Shown here one piece after another: positions 52,787 through 63,000 of a stretch of 64,000 bases of DNA (position 1 is its first letter; every line of letters starts with the position of its first letter). The position numbers and the translations under genes are program-made. The notes beneath the pieces were generated by a model, which did not search any database, was not told the DNA's origin, and saw only the letters and a program-made list of their open reading frames with translations. The DNA is from Entoloma clypeatum (taxonomy: Eukaryota > Basidiomycota > Agaricomycetes > Agaricales > Entolomataceae), in contig OY751489.1 in assembly GCA_963565915.1 (NCBI GenBank), positions 4,030,001 to 4,094,000 on the forward strand, given 5' to 3'.

Positions 52787-53740
52787 ATGGATGACCCCGA
52801 ACGTCTGACTGCGCTTGAACGCGAGTTCCAGAAACACCGCCAGACCCTCACCAACATTACCGCTCAACTCGAACAACTTATCCGTGCCACTATTCCACCT
52901 GTTCCCATTCCCAACCCCAACCCAATTCCCCCTCCAGTGGAGGCCCCAGTTCCAGCCTTCCGGCCAGCCCCGATCGCACCTGCCAATCCAGGTGTGCGTC
53001 GGGCCAAACCCGCAACTCCGTCGGACTTCGACGGAGCACGTACCACTGGTTGGACTTTTCTTAATTCTTGTGAACTGTATATGGGACTGGTTCTGGAACA
53101 GTTTGCAGATGATCATGCTAGGATCTATTGGGCGCTTTCCTTCATGAAGAGTGGACGTGCTGCGCGCTTTGCCGACCACGTCATCCGACAAGAGTGTGGG
53201 ACCGGAGCTTTGTGTCACCAGACCTAGGTGCAGTTCCGAACTGCGTTCATCATGGAGTTCACTCTGAAAAATGAAGAACAAGATGCACAGCTCATTCTTG
53301 AGGGAGAAGCCTATTACCAAGGTAGTCGGGATGTGGAGGCTTACATTGACGACTTCAAGGATTATGTCGAAAAGGCTGGGTACACCGAAGAAACAAACAT
53401 AGTACTTAAGTTCCGACATGGCCTCCGATCCGACATCCAATCTGAAATTGCGACACTAACTTTCGGACAACCCGCGGATGACAACCCGGATGCCTGGTAT
53501 GCAGCCACACGAGTCAATGATGATAATCGAATTGCCAATAAAGCTTTCAAGTCCACAGTTCTGACACGCCCGAACCCTTTCCGCACTGCTCCGACCGCAC
53601 CGAAGGCAGCGGCAGGATCTGTATTTCCCCGACCTTTCATCCCCTATATTCCGTGTGCACCTCCGACAGTCATTGTTCTGACTCCGACCGTCCGCGACCC
53701 CAATGCGATGGATGTCGATGCCTCCCGTGTCAGGGGTAAG
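52787..53740 (+). pseudogene. gypsy-7 gag, interrupted
   Basis: The gag frame from MDDPERLTALEREFQ continues past the position where gypsy-1 and gypsy-5 have a stop (here ANPGVRRAKPA). It is then broken by TAG at 53225-53227 and continues in the same frame to DASRVRGK, where a copia LTR begins (53741). The zinc knuckle and all of pol are displaced. It is a diverged copy of family 1, useful as an outgroup for mutations in the other two. Confidence 0.85.
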
Positions 53741-54048
53741 TGTTGAAACTTTTCCATCATGTAGATTAGATTAGATTAGATTATATCACGTGATCTTAGA
53801 CATCTTTGATTACATACTTATTTGGTTGGTACAAACAGTAGTACGGTATATAAGACCAGGAAACTGTCAATATCAACAAGTTGTCTCTTGACTCTTAACC
53901 AGCTCCATCGCTCTTACCAGCCTCAACCGCTCTCACCAGCCCCACCCTTCTCAACCAAGTAAGTGACTAGAATGGTAGAGTAGAGTACTTCCACTGTAGC
54001 TGTGTTGCTCAGTATATCTGCGGCTAGCGCCCAGGTGGAACTTCAACA
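53741..54048 (+). repeat. 5' LTR of copia-8
   Basis: A 308-bp copia LTR inserted in the gypsy-7 gag. The five bases before it are GTAAG. GGTTATGGGCCC follows at 54049-54060 as the primer site. Confidence 0.88.
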
Positions 54049-54417
54049 GGTTATGGGCCCTGGATAGCAGAGGCACTTGGGAACGCTGGCAACAGCAAGT
54101 ACCTGCCCACTCTACCCTGGTTGACAGGAGAACCGATCCCAAGATCTAGGTTCTGAGTCATACTTCTTCACACATAAACCTGGGAACATCATTATGACAA
54201 GTACCTGTCATGAAGCGTCCCTAAGGGGATTGACTTAGTACACATCATGTGGAAACGTTGATCGTACCTCACACACTTCTGACAAATAAGGGTTTTTCCC
54301 ACAACCGCTATTCCTAAAGGGAATATGTTATGAGGAATCATTTATTTGTTTTCTCTAAAAATCAAATTCACAAAAGAACATCACTGATTGGGAGAACTCC
54401 TTTTAGATTCATTAAAA

Positions 54418-55096
54418 ATGTCTACCTCTCGCTCCGCACTTGACTCCATCACCGTCTTCGATGGTATCGACTACCAAAGCTGGGCTGAAAAAATGAAATC
54501 CTATCTCCTCCATCAAGGAGTCTGGCGCATTGTATCTGGCGACATTGAGCGCCCCGACATTGCCGACTTTACGGTCACGGTCTCCACCCCTGCCTCCGCC
54601 ATCTCAACGTCTGCGACTCAACCTCCGGTGGTCACCACTACCGTCGACCAACCCGCCTTCCACAAGGAAAGGAAGATTTGGATCAGGGACGATGACATGG
54701 CTCTAGGCTCCATCCGCCTCAAAGTCTCCAAGGCAATCAGGAGGCACATCAAGGACGCCAAGACCTCAAAAGAAGCCTGGACATCATTGAAGGACACTTA
54801 TTCAAAGGTCTCCCCCGCCACCATATTTGGCGATTTCAAAGCTGCAGCATCTTTCAAACTGTCTGGTTGGGACCCTGTACCGGAAATCAAGCGCCTTGGG
54901 TCTCTCTTCGCTCGCCTTAGCGACTCAAAATTTGTTGTGCCTGATCTGATGCAGGCCATGATCTTAGCAAGTGCCATTCCTGATGCTTGGTCATCTCTCT
55001 CCACCGCCCTCTTTCAGGTCTACGACACCGATGACTTCACATGGCAGGCCGTTACCAACAGCATCGTTTCAGAATACAGGCGCAAGTATGCGATAG
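54418..55096 (+). pseudogene. copia-8 gag, 5' part
   Basis: The gag frame starts at ATG 54418 (MSTSRSALDSITVFDGIDYQ) and is open until EYRRKYAI. There a gypsy LTR is inserted (55097), preceded by GATAG. The matching site in the copia at 35.5 kb reads gcGATAGGGTCTACTCGG, confirming the insertion point. The residues after it in that frame are LTR translation. The rest of the element must lie beyond the window. Confidence 0.88.
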
Positions 55097-55638
55097 TGTT
55101 ATGCTTAACAAACCGTTCCAAGGTTCGGGCAGAGTATGCAGGAAGTGGAAAGGCGAAGAGCAAAGTGATTGCTAAATCTAAGGAATGTAGCTATGGTACA
55201 TGGGGTTTATATAGTACTGGCTACGAGCGGTAGCGAGTGAGTCAGTAGCTGCGGAAGGCAGTGCGGATGAGTCAGTAACTGCGGAAAGGCAGTGCGAAGT
55301 GAGTCAGACGAATGTGGACTGAGTAATCCCTACTGCGGAGTGCGAGTCAGCGCGGGAGCGAAGTATACTAAAGGAGAATGGTAGAGTAAAGGTAAATGAA
55401 TAAGCGGTCCGATGAGTCAAAGAAATAACGAAGGTACAATGCAAGGGAAAAGTGTGTAACATACAAACCGGTAAGTCCGTAACATGTTCCCCTCCTCAAG
55501 CTCTGTGTCCTCACAGAGTCATTGTCCCCATCCTCTGGCATCGTCGTTGTTTGTCCAGGAGCCATTCTCCTTGAGGCTCCAATCGTCTATTAGCTCTTCG
55601 TTGATGGCGACGGCGAGCTCGAGACTCCGGACGGCTAG

Positions 55639-55881
55639 TCAGATGCGCCGGTTTTCAATGACCAGCGTATGGGTGTAGTTCCCGAGGATTTGTTTTTCTT
55701 CGGGGGTTGGTACGACGGGGAGGTCGGATAAAGAATGGAGGCGGATGTGCATCTGTCGATGCAGGATGTCGGTGAGCGAGGCTTCTAGCGCGTGGATCTG
55801 GTCTCTCATGGAGAGGGCTTCACCCATGAGGGCAGTGATGGCGGGGTTGGTTTCAGTGGATGTGGTGGGGGCGGTGGACAT
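55639..55881 (-). pseudogene. gypsy-8 accessory ORF after pol (sense)
   Basis: ATG 55881 opens an 80-residue frame (MSTAPTTSTETNPAITALMG; helical QIHALEASLTDILHRQMHIR) that ends at TGA 55639. The same frame continues open after the TGA for about 40 residues (LAVRSLELAVAINEELIDDW), so the stop probably replaced CGA. It lies between the chromodomain terminus and the polypurine tract, in the same sense as pol. No family recognised; the helical Leu pattern suggests a short coiled coil. Confidence 0.45.
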
Positions 55882-56003
55882 GGTGCGGAGGATGTTGGAG
55901 AGATAGAGGAAGAATGGAGTAGCTATATTGAAGACGGAGTGGAGAACTCAGTGGGTTTTTGACTGATGAGGTCGATGCTGTTGCTGATTTCAACGGGTGT
56001 CTT

Positions 56004-58708
56004 TTATTGTGGACGTGACAGGTTCTGCCGATGGAAATCACGGATCAAATCTTGAGCGTTCTGAACATTAGCTCGCGGTTCCCATGTGTTCTCTTCTGGG
56101 CCATATCCTTCCCACTGGACGAGGTACTGGATCTTTCCGCGGAACTTTCGAGAGTCCAGGATTGTAGACACATGGTACTCTTCTCGTCCTTCGACGATGA
56201 TCGGATCAGGGGCTGGTTTCTTTTTCTGGATGGCATACTTCGGAGTTTCATATGGTGACAACAGGGTCTCGTTGAACACAGGGTGAATCATCTTCCAAGT
56301 CTTCGGAAGATCAAGAAGGTACGCGCTAGCTCCTTTTTTCTCTAGGACTTTGAATGGTCCATGTCGGAGTGCATCAAGTTTCTTTGAGGGTCGATCGGTC
56401 CTGATGTTAGTCCCTTCCAGCCACACCTTGTCTCCGATGCGGTAGTCCCGAGACGGACTTCGCCGTGTGTCAACTGTCTTCTCCATCTGATCCTGTGCTT
56501 GTTTCAGCGCAGCATTGGCTTCTTCTCGTGCCTGTTTGAGTTTTTTCAAGAAGTTGTTGGCAGCCGGATTGGTATCTTCTAACACGAGTTCTCCCTTCCA
56601 CGGATGTAAACCGTAGTTGAGGTAGAATGGGGTGTGCTTCGTTGCCTGGTGTTCTTTGTCATTGTACTGGAACTCTGCGATTGCAATCCATTCTGCCCAA
56701 TCATCCTGTCGATGGTTGACAAAGTTTCGTAAGAATGCTTCTGTTTCCTGATGCGATCGCTCGGCCTGTCCATCAGTCTGTGGGTGGTATGCGGTGGACA
56801 GGTTCCTCTTGATCCCTAACATGCGGCAGAGTATCTCCATGAACTTCGCAGCGAACTGTGGTCCCCTATCGCTGATGATCTTCTTGGGGATCCCATGAAG
56901 CTTCCATATCTGATCCCAATAGATCTTGGCTAATCCTTCAGCTGATAGTTCCACGGTTGTCGGAATGAGGTGAAGCATCTTTGAATGTCTATCCGTGATG
57001 ACCAGAATTGCGTTTTTTCCATCAGATTCTGGTATCGGTCCCACGATGTCGATTCCTATGTCTTCCCATGGGTGACTTGGTGCTGCATGGGGATGTAGCG
57101 GAGCATGTTGCTTTTGTCGGTTAATCTTGTTGCGTTGACAAGTGTCGCAACCTTCACGTACTTCTTCACATCATGCAGTATGGTAGGCCACCAGTAGGTG
57201 CGAGTGAGGAGTTTATGTGTCCGGTACTGTCCTGGATGTCCAGCCACTGGTGCATCGTGTGATTCAAACATCAATTCTTGTCGCAATTGTGGATCTGGCG
57301 GGACATAGACTCGTTCGCCTGCATATGTGATGCCGTTTTCCTGTTGATACCAATGAGGATTCTTCTTTAGACCCTGGACTACTTCTGTCTCCATGTGGTT
57401 TGAACCCTTGATGCGTGCAATCCACGGATTTTCGATGGTCGTGACGTTTCCAATTTTGATGGAATCAGATGTTTCACCCCCTTCAAAGAATTGTTCCTCC
57501 GTGAACATCTCCATTTGTACCACATCTTCTGATTCCAATCGTTTCAAGAATAGTCCCTCCTTGAGCATTTGGTCACTGTCCTGTGGTTCGAGTTCCGCTT
57601 CATACCAGGGTAAGCGTGACAGGATGTCTGCTTTCGCATTGGTCTTGCCGGGCACATGCCGTAATTCGAAGTCATAGTCCTGTAACTTCATTTTCCAGCG
57701 TCGCTGTCGTTGATTCAGGTCCTGAGGATGACAGAAGTATTCCAGGTTCTTGTGATCGGTCAAGATTTCAAAACGTTCCTTGGCTTCGAGCAGATAGTGT
57801 CTCCAATCTTTCAATGCTTCCACGACTGCCAGAAGTTCCTTGTCGTATATCTCGTAATTCTGTTCGGCCGCGGACATGGTCCGCGACAAGAACACGATGG
57901 GGTGCCATTTGTCGTCTTGCTTCTGAGAGAGTACTGCTCCAATTGCATAGCCCGATGCATCGGTTTCAACCCTGAACTGTCCCTCTGGTTTTGGTAATGC
58001 CAAGACCGGTGCCGATGTAATTGCCCATATGAGACCTTCAAAGGCTTGCTGCTCTGTTGGTCCCCAAGTAAATGCCATACCGCCTGTGAGCACGGTGAGA
58101 GGCTTTGCGATGTTTGAGTACCCTTCAATAAATCGTCGATAGAAGTTAGCAAATCCAAGGAACTTCTGAACTTCCTTTTTTGATGTGGGTGCTCGCCAGT
58201 TTCGAATTGTATCCACCTTCTCAGTTTCCATCTCAACACGTCCCTCACCAACCACATATCCCAATATAGGACATTTTGTTACTTCCCATAAATACTTCTT
58301 CTCCTTTAGGAACAAATCATTGTCCGATAGGATCTGTAGGATTTCTTCAGTGTTTCGCGTGAGTTCTTCCTTGGTTTTACCGATAACCACGATGTCATCC
58401 ATGTAGATCACACAGGTACGTCGGTGGATCTGGTCCCGGAATAGACTAGCCATCATTCGAGAGAACGTTCCCGGGGAGTTGCAAAGACCGAAAAACATGA
58501 CCAATGGTTCGAACAATCCTCGACTGGTGAGGAAGGCAGCTTTCCATTCATCGCCCTCCTTAATCCGGACGTTGTTATAGCCCCACATGATGTCCATTTT
58601 ATTGAAGTAGACCGCATCTTTCAGTACGTCCAAGAGATCGGATATTCGTGGGAGTGGGAACTTGTCTTTGACCGTGAATTTATTGACCATGCAGTAATCT
58701 TGTACCAA
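56004..58708 (-). pseudogene. gypsy-8 RT, RNase H, integrase and chromodomain
   Basis: Frame 58708-57056 has RT (VIYMDDIVV), RNase H (TDHKNLEYF) and the integrase zinc-domain start (HDAPVAGHPGQYR), then shifts frame near 57165. Frame 57044-56004 has the integrase core ([26 protein letters not shown]) and a chromodomain (IQYLVQWEGYGPEENTWEP). Upstream, a TGA at 58709-58711 interrupts the RT where the family has SKRLVQDY-type sequence (CGA to TGA). The RT N-terminus follows to about 58860. Confidence 0.85.
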
Positions 58709-58711
58709 TCA

Positions 58712-59387
58712 TTTGGAGCCATCCTTTTTGTTGATGAAGAAGCAAGGGGAGGCATAAGGGGATTTGGATGGGCGGATCTTTCCCGTTGCTAGACCCTCAT
58801 CGATGAATGCATCCAATTCTTCTTGTTCCTTTTGCGTCATAGGATATGTATTTCCCCCTAGTTCCTTTGGTGCATCCGGTGTAAGTTAAATACCATGGTC
58901 CCATTCCCTCTCCTTTGGGATCTTATCAAAGTTCTCTTTTTTGAAGAGATGAGCAAATCGTTCAATTTCACAATCTTAGTTGATGCAGCGGCTCGCTTGG
59001 CAGGGATGACATAGGTTCTATTGTCTGCAGTCATACAAGGCAAGCAAGTCCGTTTAATAGATAAGGGTCACGACTTAGCGTCGTTTAATCGGACCCTTCG
59101 GGAAAATCCTTCTCGTCGGCTTCTAAGATTGTGGTTTCATCATTCTCGGCATCTTCCTCAGACACCTTCCTAACCCTTCCAGAGTTCTTCTTCGGCTTGC
59201 GGCAGTTGCGCGCGATATGGCCTTCTTGGTCACAGTTGAAACACTTGCGACCATCTTTCTTCTTTGGAGCGCTACAGTCTTTAGCCAGATGACCGAAGCG
59301 CTGACAGTTGTAGCAACGGGCTACTCCTGCTTTGTCGATCTCCATGGCTTTGCCCTGACCACCATAACTGGTACCCGATCCGGTGCG
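58712..59387 (-). pseudogene. gypsy-8 gag C-terminal half and RT linker; protease missing
   Basis: 59387-59085 encodes two CCHC knuckles (CYNCQRFGHLAKDC, CFNCDQEGHIARNC) and an acidic end. 59084-58712 has scrambled frames leading to KDEGLATGKIRPSKSPYA-like RT N-terminus, with no protease DSG motif, so a deletion lies near 59040-59085. The gag starts abruptly at RTGSGTSYGG at the copia LTR. Confidence 0.75.
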
Positions 59388-59697
59388 TGTTGAAACTTTT
59401 CCCATCACGTAGATTAGATTAGATTAGATTACATCACGTGACCTTTACATATCTTCATTACATACTTGTTTGGTTGGTACAAACAGTAGTACGGTATATA
59501 AGACCAGGAAACTGTCAATATCAACAAGTTGTCTCTTGACTCTTAACCAGCTCCATCGCTCTTACCAGCCTCAACCGCTCTCACCAGCCTCACCCTTTCC
59601 AATCCAAGTAAGTGACTAGAACGGTTAAGTAGAGTACTTCCACTGTAGCTGTGTTGCTCAGTACATCTGCGGCTAGCGCCCAGGTGGAACTTCAACA
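59388..59697 (+). repeat. 5' LTR of copia-9
   Basis: 310 bp, TGTTGAAACTTTTCC to GGAACTTCAACA. It contains four tandem AGATT units followed by ATCACGTGACC (a CACGTG palindrome) and a TATATAAG box about 100 nt into the LTR. Confidence 0.9.
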
Positions 59698-59709
59698 GGT
59701 TATGGGCCC
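59698..59709 (+). promoter_or_regulatory. copia-9 primer-binding site
   Basis: GGTTATGGGCCC directly after the LTR, complementary to the anticodon arm of initiator tRNA-Met. Confidence 0.7.
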
Positions 59710-60059
59710 CGGATAGCAGAGGGACTTGGGAAACGCTGGCAACAGCGAGTACCTGCCCACTCTACCCTGGTTGGCGAAGAACCGATCGAAAGATCTAGGT
59801 TCTGAGTCTCACTTCTTCACATATGAACCTGGGAACATCATTACGACAAGTACCTGTCATGAGACGTCCCTAAGGGGATTGACCTAGTACACTCCATGTG
59901 GAAATGTTGATCGCACCTTATACGTTTCTGACATATAAAGGGTTTTCCCGTGACCGCTATTCCTAAAGGGAATATGTCATAAGGAATCATTTAATTGTTT
60001 TCTTGAATCATATTCATAACACATCACTGATTGGGAACCCTTTTTTAGATTCATCTACA

Positions 60060-63000
60060 ATGTCTACCTCTCGTTCTGCCCTCGACATCATCACCGCCTT
60101 CGACGGCATTGACTACCAGAGCTGGGCCGAAAAAATGAAGTCTTACCTCCTCCATCAAGGAGTCTGGCGCATCGTCTCTGGCGACATCACTTGTCCCGTG
60201 ATTGCCGACTTCACCACTACGGTCTCCACTCCAGGTCCCACCGCCGCTGCTCCTCCTGTGCTGGTTACCACTGTTGACCAGCCCGGCTTCCGCAAGGAAG
60301 AAAAAGCCTGGATTAGGGACGACGACACAGCCATTGGAGCGATCTGTCTGAAAGTCTCTGAGGCGATCAGGCGACACATCAAAGACAGCACCTCGGCACT
60401 TGGCGCGTGGAAAACGCTAAAAGATGCCTACTCCAAGGTATCCCCGGCTGTCATCTTCGGCGACTTCAAGGCCGCCGCCACCTACAAGCTGTCTGGACGC
60501 GACCCCGTGCCTGAAATTGAACGCCTGGGGTCCCTCTTCGCCCGGCTCGCCGATTCGAGCTTTGTCGTCCCCGATCTGATGCAGGCAATGATCCTGGCCA
60601 ATGCAATTCCCGACACCTGGTCGTCACTCTCCACCGCCCTTTTCCAGGTCTACGACGCCGACGATTTCACCTACAAAGCTGTCGCCGAAAGCATCATCTC
60701 TGAATACTGGCGCAAGTATGCTGTAGGGTCTACTCGGGCGTCCAACGAGCAGGCCCGGAAAATCTCCGGGACAAACCGCAAGGGGCAGGACCCCAAATGG
60801 GAAAAGCAGCAAAAGCCGAGTACCTCGCAGAACGATGCTGACGAGCAGCCTAACTCGGCTGACCCAAGTACCGCTTCTGAAAAGAAGAAGGGAAAGGGAC
60901 GCTGGCGCAATCAGAAGAAAAGCGCTAACAATGCGGACAACACGTCCGACCATGTGGAAGAAACGGTTGAGTTTGTTGCTCCCGCCATCCACTTCCCCCC
61001 TCTTCAGGCACCGTCCTTCACCACTGTCACTGGCCGTGGGAAAACGACGAGTACTGCCCAGCCAGACTCTCAAAGAATGCAGTCGCTCCTTCAGCGAATG
61101 AACCCGCCTCCATCTCAGTACACCGGGCTTCCTTCGGGCAAGCCGTCTGCGTGGAAAAAGAATGACCACGTCCGCAAACTCGCACGAAACATTGGTGCTC
61201 GTCCCTCAGGGGCGAACCTTCGAATTCTGGATACGATTATCCCTGAAGAAGATGAAAGACCATCCAAGCAGCGTCGAGTCACTCCACCTTTGGATGACTC
61301 CCTCAGGATGATGGACATAGACCATCAAAGCGAGCGGATGGGGCCGGAACAATTCGAAGATGGGCTGATCGAACTTGACGGTTTGTCACATCCTTCTCTC
61401 AAACTTGACCAAATGGGAAACACTAATAATCACGCACAGACGTTTGAATACATATTAGCTAGTACCGATGCAGATAGTATAGATCTCTTTAGTGATGATC
61501 TGTACAAAAAATATATCAAACATTCCGCGTCCTGCACACACTGCAAAGAGAGAGAACACGCTCAGTGGATCTTAGATTCCGGCGCATCATTACACTTTAC
61601 CCATGAGTTCAAAGACTTCGCGTATTACAGGCCTCTCAAGGCTAAGCGATTTGTCCAAACAGCTGCAAAGGGAAAGAAACTGGAAATTCTCGGAGTTGGG
61701 GCCGTTCCAGTACGGCATACCCTAAATGGGGAAATAAAAACCCATCTTCTCCGACCTGTATTCTACATTCCGGACATGGACACATGCCTATTGTCCCTAG
61801 GCGTCTTCCTTAATCACGGTTACAAAGTAGACGGAATGCGTGGAGAAATTAACATTTCCAAAGGACAGAACAAAATACAGTTCTCGCCTCACATTCTCGG
61901 ACAAACCATTTATTGGTTAGACACTGAAATACGCTATGACCAAATCCACGCGATCTCTAGTGAAATCACTGTTGAAACCTGGCATAAACGCCTTGGCCAC
62001 CCAAATGACCAGGCGCTCAATAAAATTCCCACCAGTACCAAAGGAGTACCCAGAACGTTAGTACGTGAGAAATCACAGGAAAGCTGCATGGGGTGCCTAA
62101 AAGGGAAAATGCCGAATCAATCTTATCCCAACTCGATGACAAGGGCTGTTAAACCCTTTGATTTAATCCATTCGGATTTGAAACAGATATCCACGGCATC
62201 ATACCATAAGTACAAATATTTCCTTACCTTTTTGGACGATTTTTCTTCCCATGTCTGGGTCGTCTTGCTTAGGAAAAAGTCAGGCGCCATCACGGCGCTG
62301 AAACAATTCCTTGCGATGATCCAGAATCAATTCGCCGCCACCCCTAAAAAATGGTGGGTTGATGGAGGTGGAGAATTTGACGAATACAAGGATGTACTTG
62401 CCGATCATGGAATTCTGATTGATGTCACACTCCCATATCAGCATCAGCAGAATGGTAGAGCAGAACGGATAAATCGAACTCTGTGGGACAAATCTCAGGC
62501 ATTACGCTTCGACGCATGCTTACCACCTATATGGTGGGAATTCTGCCTGGAACATGCAGCATTTCTCTACAACAGAACCCCCATGCAGCGTCTTGAATGG
62601 AAAACCCCTTACTTCAGGGTGACCAATGAGATCCCCGACATGTCCAGCGTCAGAGTATTTGGATGTCAGGCATATGTATATATCCCAAAGGAGAAACGTA
62701 GGAACTCCCTGGAATCAAGATCCCGATTGATGATTTATCTCGGATCGAAACCAGGGGTCAAAGGATACCGCTTCATGGATCCTGAGACCAACACGATTTT
62801 CATGGGTGGGAAAGCTATCTTTGATGAAAGCAAGTACCCTAGATGCCACATCGACCCGTTGCCAGAAAACCACCCAGAAATGGAAGACCCAGAGCCGGCT
62901 GATGAGTTTGAGGATCTCATTCCCAGCAGCAATGACGATGATAGTCACAACGAAACACCTCATGACCCAGTTCCCATTGAACAGGATCAACCTGAATCAG

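Larger units (their letters stand above)
55097..59387 (-). mobile_element. gypsy-8 chromovirus, 3' two-thirds
   Basis: The 3' LTR 55097-55484 reads TGTTACGGACTTACC to AAGCATAACA on the minus strand. It is preceded by a purine tract (GAGGAGGGGAAC) and by pol with RT, RNase H, integrase and chromodomain. The element is cut in gag by a copia at 59388 with GTGCG on the boundary. It is itself inserted in copia-8. Confidence 0.85.
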
